Part shown: one piece after another, positions 45,070 through 58,240 of the stretch | Numbering within the stretch: the stretch's first letter is position 1 | Layout of the letters: the number at the start of each line of letters is the position of its first letter | Assembly (NCBI GenBank): GCA_022495995.1 | Contig: JAFEMH010002459.1 | Coordinates: 186,001 to 250,000, forward strand | Direction: 5' to 3' | Source of the DNA: Adenophora triphylla var. japonica | Lineage: Eukaryota; Streptophyta; Magnoliopsida; Asterales; Campanulaceae | DNA length: 64,000 nt | Made by a program: the position numbers and the translations under genes | Notes under the pieces: model-generated | What the model saw: the letters and a program-made list of their open reading frames with translations, nothing else | What the model was told of the DNA's origin: nothing | The model's database searches: none

Positions 45070-48000
45070 TGCCATCCAAGTCTGCAAGCTTCATTGCTCC
45101 TCTGACGGTATCTTACGCACTACATAAGGGCCGATCCAAACGGGTTCCCATTTTCCCGGGGGTTGTCTACGGTAGGGGCTTTACTTTCGGCACTAAGTCA
45201 CCCTCTTTGATGTCTTCGGCCTTGACTTTCTTATCAAACGCTACGGCCATTCGCCTCTGGTAGGCTCGGGTGTGCTCCATGGCTTTGAGCCTTCTCTCAT
45301 CGAGCAAGGCCAATTCATCATGCCGGCTTCGTAGCCATTCTACTTCGTTGACACTTTGTTTTCCGGGAGGACCCTTAATGACGGGATTTCCAACTCCAGT
45401 GGTAACATTGCTTCCATCCCGTAAGTTAGGGCAAAAGGAGTTTCTCCTGTGGCTGTTCGACGAGACGTTACGTAGCCCCGAGTGCTAGGTGCGGCTTTTC
45501 GGGCCAATCACGACCACGGGTGGCCATCTTCCGGATGATCCGCTCGAGTGTCTTATTAGCGGCTTCCACGGCTCCATTGGTGCGAGTGCATGCGGGGACG
45601 ACTTGTGGCGAGTAACTACGGGTCGACGGCGATCTATCGCGATCTCCTTCGAAGTGTGACCCATTATCGAAATGATCTCGTTGGGCACCCCATATCGCAC
45701 ATTATGTTTTCTTTGATGAAGCTGGGCCACTTTTACGGAAGTGAGGACCTTGTAGGACTTGGCCTCTACCCGCTTGGTGAAGTAGTCGATGGCTACCAAC
45801 ACGAACTCGTGCCCATTGCTTCTGTCGGGGCTATTTTCCCTATCACGTCAATGCCCCAAGTTGCAAACGGCCAAGGAGTCGTCATGCGGTACGAGTCATG
45901 AGGTGGGAGATGGTTGAGGTTGGCAAACCGCGGCACTTGTCGCGAGTTCGGACGTCTTTGGGCCTTGATGCTGTCTCCATGGAGATCCGGTAGTAACCCA
46001 TTACGAGGATCACTTGCATCGGGGCTGGCATTCATGTGAGGACCGCAAGGACCATTGTGGACTTCGGTCATCAACTCTCTGGCTCTTTCTTGAGTGACAC
46101 ATAAGAGGAGTGGTCCTTGATAGCGTTTCTTGTACGGGTTGCCTCCTAGGATGACATAATGGGAGGCCAACCTTTTCGGGGCTCGCAAGCTTTTGGCTCG
46201 ACACCTTCTTTTGGTCTACCTTCTTCGTCTCTGAAAGTTACTCTCCGTCTTTGAGGAATTGGTAAATCGGTGTACCAAGGTTCCTTTATAGGCTCGGGTC
46301 CCAGGTCCACTTCACAACGAGAAGGCTGGGGCTTCTCTTCTACCCACTACGAAGGGCTTTATGGCTTTTCCCTCGGGGATCTCTACCAATGAGGCTAGAG
46401 TAGCTAGGGCATCTGCGAATCTGTTCTTTTCCCTCGGCAAGTAGTGGAAAGTCACTTCTACGAAGCTGTCCGATCCAACTCCTCCATATGGGCATGATAC
46501 CGTTGCGGATTAGGGTCCACGATCTTCCACTTGTTGGAGACTTGGTTGATGATCGAGGGCCGAGTCTCCGTAAACTTCGAGCTCCTTGACATTTCTTTCT
46601 AAGGCGGCCTCCAAACCGGCAATGCGAGGCTTCATACTCGGCGACATTGTTCGTGGCGGGAAAGTTCAACTTGAGGGCTATGGGGGTATGCTCATCTTTC
46701 GGATCGACCAATAGCATTCCTACACCATTTCCTCTTTTGTTAGCGGCTCAGTCAAAGAACAATTGCCATCTATTCTCGAGCTCAGCTGCAAAGATCCCTT
46801 CATGCAGGAATTGGGGTTCGGGCCCTCTGTCTTCATTCTTGGGGAAGTTCGCCGGGTGATCGACAATGCTTGACCCTTGATGGCCTTTCTGGTCACATAG
46901 TTGATGTCGTATTACGCCAAGAAGAAGGACCACTTCGCTAAACGCATTGAGAGGGAAGGCTTGTCAAAGATGTACTTGATGGGGTCCATTTTCGAGACCA
47001 AATTCACGGGGTGGGCTTGCATATAATGCTTCAATTTGCCGACTACCCGGACCCGATCCTGCACGGAGTCTTTTCACATCTTGAGTAATTGAGCTCACTC
47101 CCTGTAGCTTCGGTGACAAAGTAAATGGCGTTTTCTACCCGAGAGTCTTTCTTTTCTGAGCAAGCATAGCCCCAAGCTGCCGTGTACGTGACGGTGAGAT
47201 AGAAGCGAGAAGAGGCTTACGTCTATGTGGGGGCATAGTACGGGGGATGTACTAAGTATGCCTTGATGCGGTCAAAGGCATCTTGGCATTCTTCGGTCCA
47301 TTACGTGTCCACATTCTTCTTCATGAGCTTGAAAGATGGGCTCGCACATAGTGGTCAGCGATTGTGCAAAGCTTGGTGATGTACTTGCAATTTACCCATG
47401 AAGCTCTTGACTTGTGCAGGTTTGAGGTGGCCTCATATCCATGATGGCTTTGATCTTTCGGGGTCAACTTCTATACCTCGCTACTGTGACCATATACCCA
47501 AGCACTTTTCCCCTTGTCACTCCGAAGGTGCATTTTGGCGGGGTTTAGTCTCATGGAATCTTTGTCTCAACCTCTCAAAGAATTTTCGTAGGTCAACAAA
47601 GTGCTTTGCCCACCCTCTCCTTTGGAGTGGATTATCATATCATCTACGTAGACCTCAATCTCCTTGTGGATCATGTCATGAAAAAGCGCGGTCTTGCCCT
47701 TTGGTAAGTAGCCCGGCATTCTTGAGCCCGAATGGCATTCTTGTATAACGGTAGGTTCCCCATGGTGTGGTGAAAGGCTGTCTTTTCTTGGTCTTCCTCG
47801 GCCATCTTGATGCGGTTGTAGCACAAACCATCAACGAAGGATTTGACTTCGTAGTTGGCGATGGAGTCCACCGGGATGTCTATGTTTGGCGAGAGGGTAG
47901 TCGTCTTTGGGGTGGCCTTGTTCGGATCTCGGAAATCCACACGGCGGCGCACCTTCCCATTGGCCTTGGTTACGGTCACGATGTTGGACAACCATGTCGG

Positions 48001-49835
48001 GTATTCAATGACTACGATGAACCCTACCCGCGGTAGCTTCTCAATTTCTTCTTTGACTGTAGAGACCATTCCGGCTTAATCTTTCTCGGTTTACGCTGCG
48101 GCTTAGCATGCGGTGCTAGAGGGATTACGTGTTCTACTATCGGCTGTCTAGCCCGGCATATCCTTGTATGACCATGCAAACACGTCGACGTATTCTACGA
48201 GCGGCTCGATCAATCTGTCCCTTTCAACCCCCTGGAAGAAGCTTCCAATCTGTGTCTCTTTAGGTTCCTCAATAGTACCCAAGTTCACACTTATCAAAAC
48301 CTCCTCGGCGGCTTGGGCCCGGTTTTCCTCTTTTACGAAACACCTTAAAGATTTCTTTAATGTATTGTTCGTTTAGTGTGTTTGCATCTTGTTCAAATGA
48401 TTCATTATTAAGCATGTTGTTAAGTTTTGAGTTAATTTATCATTTGTTAAGTTGGCAATAAGAGGATAATCGAAAGATTTGTCATTTCATTCAAAATAAG
48501 GGGAAAGATGACATCGATTACATTTTCATAATCCTCGGGCGTGAGGCCTTCGGATGACTACGAGAATTTGGAATTCAAAGATTCTGACTCGGCGAATAGA
48601 CAACGGGGTGTTTGACACGGCCCAGGTTGAGAAGGACGGGGTACCAATCCAAGCTCCGTGATCATTTCTTTGTCGGCGGCTATCGGCCACGAGAATGTCT
48701 CCCAATTCTTCAATGGCATTTACTGTCTTAGTCACCAAAGTGCGAGGATCAAAATGACTTTCACCATCGTCTCCAATAACGGCAACTATCTCATCGTACG
48801 AGCCCAAGTCGATCAAGTGCAGGATTTGTGCTTCTTCGTCAAACAACTCTTGCAAACCCCTTGTTGTCTTCATTCTTTGGCGGCTTCTATCTGGGCGATC
48901 TTTGGAAGAGCTAACTCAAAGGCGGAGAAGTCCATTGTCCGGATGCTTGACTCTTTGACAACGGCCGGATTTCCTTTGAAGACGTACTCATTACGAACGG
49001 TAGTGGTAGCCCCGAGGATATCGGCAAATCAAGGAACATTCTTCGAACGGGATTGGTTGGCTTTCCCCTAACTTTCTCAAGGTTCTCTAGAAGGGTTTTA
49101 CGCAGGAGATGCGGCGATCACTTTCATCATATTGTGTCCCTCCTTTTGTAAAGTAATGGGTCGAGAGACGGTATGTAAGGATGGGCTGGACCCCTTCACC
49201 TTTCGTGCCTTTAGCTTTTACGGCATCCAGAGAGTTCGGTTTGTACCCCAAGCCATATACGGTAGTCTGTTCCTTCACATCAATGATGGTGTTACGACCT
49301 TGAAGTCTTCTACCCAATCCAAGTCCGGAAGATAACTCATTTTTCGCATCATTCTCATGGCGGGAGGGATTTTATCGGAAGTAGTGGTGAGGTCGGTGCA
49401 ACACACTTGTGCCTTGGAAGAAGCTACGGAGAATCCGGTCAATGCTAACCCTTCATCATCGTGCTTGATCTCCAATATCGGGATATCCCAGTCTTTGGTT
49501 CCTTCTACCGTGACACTATCTCCATAAATGGTGGTGATAGTTCCATCACTCGGCCCGAAATTTGGCCTTGATGCAAAGTAGAGGCTACCCCGTTTATCTG
49601 GTGGATCCAAGGCCGTCCCGGCAAGGCGATAAATGAAATCGGAATATCAATAACTTGAAAGTCAACGTCCATGACCTTTTTCCGAACCACATCTTGAGAG
49701 TGGCGATCCCCAAAGCGATCGTGCGGTGGAGTCATAGGCCTTAATAGTCGACTAGAAGGCTTTAAGTCCGTTGGCTTCGGATCCAATAAATCCATCATTT
49801 TAGGCGGCAAGACATTCATTGCGAGACCCTCCATC
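45070..49835 (-). pseudogene. pol polyprotein of element B, disrupted
   Basis: Same domain order as in A. Protease tail LPGRPWIHQINGVASTLHQ (about 49610). G-patch region near 49310. RT with IEKLPRVGFIVVIEYPTWLS (about 48040) and YVDDMIIHSKGE (about 47640). RNase H remnants. Second RNase H with FPATNNVAEYEA (about 46660) and AALERN-type residues. Integrase with IDYFTKRVEAKSYKVLTS (about 45790-45740) and the RT-distal C-terminus near 45300-45100. Frames are short and broken, and at many breaks A has an intact CTG or CAG, for example TCTCTGAGCAGCTC in A against TCTACGAGCGGCTC in B near 48195. Confidence 0.8.
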
Positions 49836-49839
49836 GACT

Positions 49840-51745
49840 AATACTCGTGGCAATCGACGCTCTTCTAAGCTGGCGTGATGTAAAGAGGTTCGTTATGACT
49901 AGCCCCATACTTTGGCGAGGTCTAAGTCGGTGAAGGTAATGATGTTTCCGTAGTGGATATTTCCAATCATTTGGACGACCTCATGCAGGGTGACATCTAT
50001 GGGCACCGTGGTCTTGGCCAAACTTTCTTCTAGCTTCAACTTATGAGGGTATGAAGAGGTCAACGGGGACCATAAGGAGATATTGGCTTGGGTACACTTC
50101 AGGCGAGTTAGAATTTGGATCCTCCTTATCAGTCGAGGCTTTTACGCCACGGCTTATAAGGTCTTTTATACATTTTTGGCTCGAGAGACGGTGCTTCTTT
50201 TGTCACCCTTAGGGTGCTCAACATTCATACGCCGAGACCGAGTCATCACATAGACATTGGATTTTCCTTGGTCATTATTCCCTCTTTGGAGGATTACTGT
50301 CAATTCTTTCAAAGTCGGGCGGATTCTTGCGGCGTATGGCCAATTCTGGCGATTGATCGATTGACGGTCTTTGCCGGAAGCATAGGCGGCTTCCCGAATG
50401 CGGGTCCCAGGTTACCGGCTTTTTGACCTTTTACGAGTTTGACCGGCTGATTTCAACTTCACATTCTCCGTTTAAAGCTTTCACGGTCTCATTCAAACTT
50501 TTCAAAGTCGGCATGCAACAAGAATTATCACTTAGGAGTTTGGAGCTTGGCAAATGGCTTTCTCATCCGAACCTAGCAACTTCTTTAACGAGTAGGATCA
50601 CATTCCTCATCAGCATCAAGCATGTCTTTTCTTTCCACTGAGGTCAACCTTCGACGGCATCTTTGACGTTGGCCAAACATTTTACGAAGTGGGAAATTCC
50701 ATCATCAATAAGGATTTACGCGGGGTCAAACCTCATGGCGGGTTCCTTTTCCTTCTTGTCGAGAGAGATTTTACGGGCTTTTTGGCTTACGGGCTAACCA
50801 CTCCTCTATTGTCCCTTCCGGCACTTGTTGTGTCTTCATCGGTGTCACTACGGTAGCTCTCGTGGGAACTTTCGCCTTGGCTCTTATGACCCAATGAGGG
50901 CAAAAGCGAGTCGGGATACTTGACGCCATATGAGGGGTATCTCGGATTCTTCCTTGGGCTTAGGGATTACCAGAAAACATCATTATCATCGTAGGACATA
51001 AAGGGGTGGGGTCGCCTCTAAACTCGGGACTCTTTCCAAGGCATCCATACATTCTTCTTGAGACCAAGTTTCGGGAGTGACTACTAACACTTTGTGATAG
51101 AGTCTACCCTTCTACGATGAGAGTTTGGCTTCGGCGACGCTTACATGTTCCGGATCGGTGGGCGGAGCCCACTTCCCTCTTTTGGCTAAAGCTTCGATCA
51201 AGTTCCTCCATTCACCTACCAAGTCCTTGTACGGAGTATTGAACTCTAGGATATAGGACTCATACACTACCTCATCCTTCTTCAGGAGCCTTTGCATAGG
51301 CTGCGAGACACACTTTGAAGTGATTTCATCCCTATTCAGTGCAGTGGCTTTCTACCTCATCTTGCCCTTCGGGTTTCACTTCCGTTGGCTCCAAGTCCAT
51401 TCCTTTTCTTGAGCTGTCATCATCGCTGTAAATCCATCCATTCCTATTCTCGTTTCAGTGACTCTTCACTTTGTAGTTTGTCCGAGAGGTAGGCAAATTC
51501 ACGAGCGTTGACAAAATTGGAAAGGTCAAATTGGCCTTTGGGATTCCAAAGTAGGCTCGAGTGAAAGGAGGAAAAAGGTCCCGTGGGGGATGCGGAAGGA
51601 AGCGAGGGTGTCGGGACCCTAACGGCTTGGGGTATTGGAGAAGGCGAGAAGGGACGGTCTTTGGCAATGGGTTATATGAAGATGGGGAGGGCATTGGTTA
51701 TAGGCTAGCTCTTCTTCCCTAGTCATGCAGTTACCCAAACCCGGC
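49840..51745 (-). pseudogene. gag and early protease region of element B, heavily broken
   Basis: The N-terminal part MPSPSSYNPLPKTVPS (51694 leftward) matches the remnant in A. A capsid-like helix segment YESYILEFNTPYKDLVGEWR lies at about 51260-51200. The rest, to the protease near 49835, is in many short frames without a clear zinc knuckle. It would encode the particle protein. This segment is what A lacks. Confidence 0.55.
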
Positions 51746-52249
51746 CTTGTTCTCTGTCAAATCGGCCATTCGACTCTCGAGCGAGGATTACGGCGGGCTG
51801 TACGAGGATTACGTGCTAACAAGTCGGCGACCCGGTGTTCTCACCCACTTCTTTCTCGGCGGGAAAGGGATAGGAAAGGTTTAGACTCGGGGTAGGTGTT
51901 TAGGGTGAAGGCTCGGGCAATATGCAAATTAGAATCTTCAAGTTTACTTAAAACGGTGTCTTTTATTAATATCTATTTGGTTGGAAAAGGGATTACGCCC
52001 TTCTTTTTCACAACTACTCTAGATCTGGATCGGTGGGTTCCGTCACTACGTCTATAAGCCCCTCGTATTCCACGTATTTCGACCTCCCGGGGTGGGCGGC
52101 CCGGGCGAGGTCCTATAGGGCACGCGGATCCCACCGGCCAGAGTAAAGAACGCTCCTATCGGGTCTAGCGGGTCATAGGACCTTTCAACGCACGAGCGAT
52201 GCGGATTATAGTCAAGGCAATGCGGGAAAGTCTCGTCTCTGCCTTGACG

Positions 52250-52620
52250 GATCTTTGGCGAGTTTCGCTTGAGCGAATGACGGTTTTGACTTTCGGTAAT
52301 GTCAGAGAATAATAGGCATGGGTCGGGCGGTAAAAAGCCGGATGACACGGTGTCACATTGAACTTTGTTGCATACACGGTGCGTGGGTCGGAATCGAAGT
52401 CAATGCGGTCAAGATCTTGCCAATTTTTCCTTGTCGGAATTTTGGCGAGCTTCGCTTGAGCGAAAGATCTTTTGATTTTTGGCAAAGACTCGGTCTTGAC
52501 TCTTACGCATTCCGTGCGGGTCAAGGTCAATAGTCAATGTCGGAGTCAAGATCCCACCGATTTTTCCTTGTCGGAATTTCGGCGGGAATTTCGCTTGAGC
52601 GAAAATCTTGGCTTCCGTTA
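52250..52620 (-). repeat. Leader repeats of element B with TTCGCTTGAGCGAA
   Basis: The palindrome occurs three times (52264-52277, 52451-52464, 52590-52603), each near ATTTTTCCTTGTCGGAATTT in the last two. One more copy is kept than in A. A palindrome of the LTR type, AGCCGTACGGCT, lies further toward the primer site at 53106-53117. Confidence 0.65.
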
Positions 52621-53464
52621 TGAGCTAAGGCTTGACCTTTACGTGGGTATGCAAGCTGGGCTATATGACACGGACTAGACCAAAAACCAACCAAAAGTCA
52701 CGGTTTTTGAAACGTGTGACACGGGTGTGCATTGGTCGACCTTTGCTGCCATGGGGAGGTTGGGATGATTCCGTGCGCGCCGGGAGCATCGTAAGGCTGT
52801 CCGTGGCTGCATTGGAACCACCCTCGGGTTTGAAGGACGTGCGTGCAAAGTGTACGGGATATATCGGAGTGCGCGTAGTGTGCGGTCTCCTAAAAATGTT
52901 CCTTTTTGAGTTAAAACAGATTTTCATAATGTGTTTTAAAGGAATGATTTTCGGGACGGGGAAAATGCAACACGTAAGCACGTAAATTTTAAGGAGCCCC
53001 GATCGGTCATGGTGAGTAGCCCCAGTGCTAGGGCTGCCCGGATTAACCATGATTTTCTGGTGGAATTGCCTTTGAGGTCGCCGGTCGAGAATCCAAGGAG
53101 GATTGAGCCGTACGGCTGCATGGATCAATTTTCCGGGTTCCACTCCTTTTGCTATTTTTCGGGTTGTTTCCCGTTTCAAAGTATGCACTGATTCCAAGAT
53201 GCAAATGATGCAATGCATGGTAAAGAAAGCAAGCACGATTTAATGAAATCGGCGATGGGAGTCTAACCCGCTCAAAGGGAAAAGCTTTCTTTTATTTTTT
53301 CAAAATTGTTTTTCGAAAAGGGATCTTGAGTACGTGGATTGTTAAACCACCGGTTATCCCAACTCCCACGTCGGGGAGTGTACGGGGAAGGGTAAGTGGT
53401 TTCCACCTATATACCAGAGTATCAATTTTTTGTTTTGAAAATAGAAGCTTTTCTCCTTTGGGTA

Positions 53465-53480
53465 TTCCCAGTAGTCGCCA
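53465..53480 (-). other. Primer binding site of element B, altered
   Basis: In element sense TGGCGACTACTGGGAA, against TGGCGACTCCGCTGGGGA in A and C. The change lies at the CAG/CGG context and may be a sequence error. Confidence 0.6.
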
Positions 53481-53483
53481 AGC

Positions 53484-55192
53484 TGTGAATGTGGTGCCCA
53501 AATTTTGTTGGATTCACGCGAGTTTGAAGACATCCGGTTTAATTTGAAAAACGGAGTCGCCACGCCATTTTGATTACCTCAAAACTTTGAAAAAAGGTTT
53601 TTACTTGGGTTCGGAGGTTAAGTTACCCCTTGGGAAGAACGTTTGGCGTTCACCCAAAGTGCCTTGCCGGAGCAAGTCTGCCAAGATTTCGGTAATCGTG
53701 CTTGCTTGCGTGCTTTCTTGTGTGCATGTGTTTGAGAAAAAGGGGGAATGTCCCAAGTTGTCTTCCGGACGTACAAACCATTTGTTGGTTGTCGCTCGGG
53801 ATTCCTTGGAATTTTATGTATTTGGGATTATGATCCCGTCCTCATCTTATGACTTGTGATCATCGCATTTTAACCTCGGGACCCTCGGGACTTGCGTGAT
53901 CGAGAGAATGACTCTCTTTTGGTCAAAGATGAGGTTCTTTAGAAAAGGAGGGTCCTTAGCCCATCAATCCTACGCTTTAAGACGGTCGAGCTCGTATAGA
54001 TGCTTCATACTCTTTCTTAAGCGATAATCGGAGATATAGGGTTCAAGGTGTCCCTTTCTAAAGAGATATGGAACCTTTAATGGAAGGAACGATGTAAAGA
54101 TAGGATCTTTTACACCGGTCCATTCCTAGGTTGTTAATGGGGGAATGGGGAAATGTATGTAAAAATGAATCTTTAATGAAAAGATGACATTTTTGGGTTG
54201 CAAATGATGCACTTAGTTTAAAGAAATAATCTTTATTGCAAATGATGCATAAAGATTTGATTTTTATGCAAATGATGCATTTTTGTTGAAGAAATTGGCA
54301 TTCATTATGCAAATGATGCATAAAGATTGCATTTTGAAAAGCATATGATGCTAGTTTATGGTAAAGACATGGTCTTTAAAGCAAATGATGCTTGAACAAG
54401 GGATTTTGGATGCAAATGATGCATTTTGATTGAAAAAGATTTGATTTTTATATGCAAAGGATGCATGAAGATGACATTTTTATTTGAAAATGGGGGTTTT
54501 AGGTGCAAAGGATGCACCTTTATGGGAAAAGACTACATTTTTATGACAAATGATGTCTAATGCATGCCAAAGGGGAAGGGGAATATAAAGATAGGATCTT
54601 TAATCTACCAAGTCCCAAGCAATATAAAGACAATGCAATGAGCAAATTATAAAGCAATTAGGATGCAAAGGTAGGGCGTGCGAGGTTACCAATAGCTTCC
54701 TTCTTCTTTGGTCGGAGCTAGGAGGAGAGGTTGGTCTTGGATCTTCAAGGAGGAGGGAGGGAGCTTCTTGGCCTTCTTCTTCACCTTCTTGAGCTTCCAG
54801 CAGTATTCTTCACGTATTTGGAGTGTTTGTAGGTGACTTGCTATGGATTGTGTGTGTTGAAATGGGTAGAGGAGGGCTCTATTTATAGGCGATGCTGGAT
54901 AAGGCTAATGAAGCCGTGCGGCTAGGGACAGCGAGCTAATGCAGCCGTGCGGCATTATCCATTGTGACTCAGCATTTCTAGAACCATGCAAGGTGGCAAA
55001 TTCTAGAACCCTCTTCCTAATTAAGAAAAACGTGTTTCTTAATTAGGAAGGCTCCCTTCAGCCCTTAATTTAATTTGGGACTGTTCCAGAACATTTTCGG
55101 AACACTAGGAAGGTCCGGGGAATTACCGGGAAACTTACCAAAATTGCCGGGAAATTTAACCGGAAGGCATGAGCCAGATTTGGGTACTTACA
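53484..55192 (-). repeat. 5' LTR of element B (right)
   Basis: The plus strand starts TGTGAATGTG and ends TACTTACA before the duplication GGTGG. U5 holds the primer-site-like CGGAGTCGCCA at 53552-53562. Confidence 0.88.
54879..54954 (-). promoter_or_regulatory. LTR promoter of element B with two palindromes
   Basis: TATA CTATAAATAG (54879-54888, minus), AGCCGTGCGGCT (54912-54923) and GCAGCCGTGCGGCA (54941-54954). The left LTR reads GCGGCCGTGCGGCA at the last site. Confidence 0.6.
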
Positions 55193-58053
55193 GGTGGGCA
55201 CTATATCTTTGAAGGGTTGGATCTTGGACCCTCCACTTCTTCAATGTCTGATTGATGATCAATTGGGAATCCCCTAATACCTCAAGTTCAGTCACGTTGC
55301 GTTCTAGGGCTGCCTCAAGCCCCGCTATGCAAGCCTCGTATTCCGCGGTATTGTTAGTGGCGTCAAAGTCAAGACGTACTGCTAGTGGAGTGTAGATGTC
55401 GTTAGGGTCTACCAATAACATTCCGATGCCAAACCCTCTCTTGTTGGTTGCGCCATCGAAAAATAATTGTCACTTATTTTCTTCTATGCTTAGAATGTCC
55501 TCATTAGGGAATCGCGGGTCTTCCCCCTTCACTTCGTCGCAAGGAAATTCGGCCAACTGATCTGCGAATACACTCCCTCTGACGGATTTCTGAGTGACGT
55601 AAGTGATATCATACCCCGCGAGCATGAAGTACCATTTGGCTAGTCTCGAAGACAAATTTGATTTGTCTAGGATATATTTCAGTGGATCCATCTTTGCGAT
55701 GAGACGGACAGGAAAGGCTTCCATATAGTGCTTTAGCCTTTGTGATACCCAGACGAGAGCAGCGCATGACTTGTCGAGTGGAGAGTAGTTGATTTCACTG
55801 CCTTGGAATCTGCGGCTGACAAAGTAGATGGCATTTTCTGTGTGCGAAAGGCATTTGTTCTTGAGCAAGCATAGCCCCTAATGCGTTGTCTATGATTGTG
55901 AGGTACAACTTCAAGGGCTTCTCCTTGTGTGGTGGAACCAGGATAGGTGGGGAAGTCAAGTAGTGCTTAACTTCCTCGAATGCTTCTTGACATTCTTCGG
56001 TCCATTCTTGAGGTGCGTTTTTCTTAAGCAGCTTAAAGATGGGGTCGCACATTGTAGTCGATTGATTAATGAATCGGCGATATATTGGAAGTACGCCCAT
56101 GAATCCCTTTACTTCTTTACGTGTCCTGGGTGGAGGCATGTACGTAATGGCCTTTATCTTGGCGGGATGCTTCTATGCCGCGTTACGTGACCATGTATCC
56201 CAAGACTTTCCCTTTGACTACTCCGAATGAGCATTTGGCGGGGTTGAGTCTCATTTGTGATGTCTCGGTCGATTGAAGAATTTTCGAGATCTATGAAGTG
56301 TTGGCCATCCGTCCCCTTCGAGTGGATAATCATGTCGTCCACATACACCTCTATTTCTTTATGGATCATGTCGTGGAATAGTGTCGTGGCTTGCTCTCGA
56401 TAGGTAGCCCCGGCGTTCTTGAGGCCAAACGGCATGGCCAGGTGTAGCGTAACGTTCCCCAAGGTGTGGTGAATGCTTTGTTTTGTCTTTGGTCCTCTTA
56501 CGCCATGAGGATTTGGTTATACCACTGCGAACCCGTCGACGAATGAGCGGACCTTGTACGCTGCTGTGGCATCGACCAACATGTCTATGTTTGGTAGTGG
56601 GAAGTCATCTTTAGGGGATGCCTTGTTCAAGTCTCTGAAATCAACACAGACTCGTATTTTCCCGTTCGACTTGGTTACTTGTACCGTGTTTGCTAACCAT
56701 TCCGGATATTCAATCACTTTGATGAACCCTACATTCAAGAGTTTCATGATTTCTTCTTTCACTTGCATTGACCATTCCGGCTTGATTCTGCGTAGTTTCT
56801 GCTTGGCGGCTTGGCGTTGGGTAGCGGTGGTATCTTGTGTTCTACAACCGGCGATTCAACCCAGGCATATCTTTGTAGGACCAAGCGAATACGTTGACAT
56901 ATTCTCTGAGGAGCTGGGTCAAGGTTTCTCTGTCTTCCCCCTTGAAGAAGCTGCCAATCTTTGTTTCTCTGGGGTCCTCCGTCGTCCCAAGATTAACCGT
57001 TTGCATTTCCTCGTCGTCAACAGGGCCATTCTTTCCACAACGACCTACATGCTTAGCTAATTCTTTTAAGATTTGTTCGTTATCTTGATCTATCTCATCG
57101 TATGATTCATTATTAACGTGTTCGTTATATTGATTATTATTAGTTAATTCATCATTTACGATGTTAGCAATCTCAGGGTACTCGGAAAGATCAAAGTTTT
57201 CATTAAGGAAGTAAGGGAATACATGTTCAGCCACCGCCTCGATTTCCTCTTGAGTGAGTTCATCGGAGGTGGAGCCTGCTTCTAATGTAAAAGTTGTAGG
57301 GCCTATCTTCCTGCAAGGGTGGGGAGTGCAACCAAGCTCTTTGATCATGAAGTCTTCATCAACAACTGGTCCTCCGGTGACGTGCCAGTTTAGAATTGGC
57401 TCATCACATTTACGTATTAGTCTTGTGTAGTCGGTAGTTGGAGCGTACCCCTTGGATATTGCATGAATCTGGCTGTCTTCTAACCGGCACGGGTCTTGGA
57501 ACTGTCGCAGCATGTCTTCTCCCAACACAAAGTCCCATTGGCTTGTCATTTCTGCCTTCGTGCCCCACAAATCATTAGGGATCGGTGGGACGGATTACAT
57601 TTCATACGGAGAAGCATCGCGATCGCTGAAGATTTCAAAGCCCGGTTGGCGCTTTCCTTTATCATCAGTCCATGGTTCTGAAAAGATAAAGTAGGGAATA
57701 CTTTCCCCTTCTCGAACAAAGTAGCCATTGAGTGTCCTTCGATATGGTTTGCGGTTGCAATCCTTGGACTTTTGGTCGTTGCAGCCTTTGTACGAGGTTC
57801 CTTCCCACTTGATTTGAGTGAAACCCCACTCTTCCATGTCATCTTCATCGTGGATGGAGATGTCATATCCTAGTCCATGCTTTGTGTGAGGCGGGGGGAC
57901 CGGTGGTGGTTCCGTTATTCCTTGTAAGTGCTTTCCAAGCCCCAATCCAGGAAAGTACCCTTTTGCTAGCATCATTCTCCAGACAGGAAGGCTTCTGGAA
58001 AACCTAAGTGCCTTTGAGTAGTCGTTCTCGTTGTAAGTGTCTATGACATTCAC
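55193..58053 (-). pseudogene. G-patch, RT, RNase H and second RNase H start of element C
   Basis: Sense order, right to left. G-patch MLAKGYFPGLGLGKHLQG (near 57960). One TAA at about 57595, probably from CAA, interrupts an otherwise open stretch to 56842 that ends in VFAWSYKDMPGL. RT fingers KVIEYPEWLANTVQVTKSN and VDFRDLNKAS (56768-56517). RT palm FGLKNAGATY and YVDDMIIHSK (56430-56330). RT thumb with QEWTEECQEAFEEVKHYL. RNase H with LAKWYFMLAGYDITYV. Second RNase H with TNNTAEYEACIAGLEAALER and GDSQLIINQ, up to the insertion of B at 55193. It copies element RNA. No protease precedes the G-patch, so C must borrow one. Confidence 0.82.
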
Positions 58054-58240
58054 AGTGCTTTCTTAAAGAATTAATCAGAATTGAAAAGGGAAATACTGAC
58101 TAACTATTAATGAAAAGTGAACTTGATACTCTTGCCCACAAATGAGAGTTTTAGGCAAGTAGTACCTGACTAAACTAGACTAGACTAATAATTGTTTTTC
58201 TTGCAACTAAAAGTAAATAACTGAAAAGAAAAGAGACTCC

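Larger units (their letters stand above)
36466..55192 (-). mobile_element. Element B: sister copy of element A, nested in element C
   Basis: LTRs 36466-38179 and 53484-55192 are flanked by the target duplication GGTGG (36461-36465 and 55193-55197). The gene order equals that of A, but B retains the gag/protease segment A lost and has an expanded minisatellite. It lies in the second RNase H of C, whose frame continues on both sides. B differs from A mostly by small changes at CTG/CAG. Confidence 0.88.
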
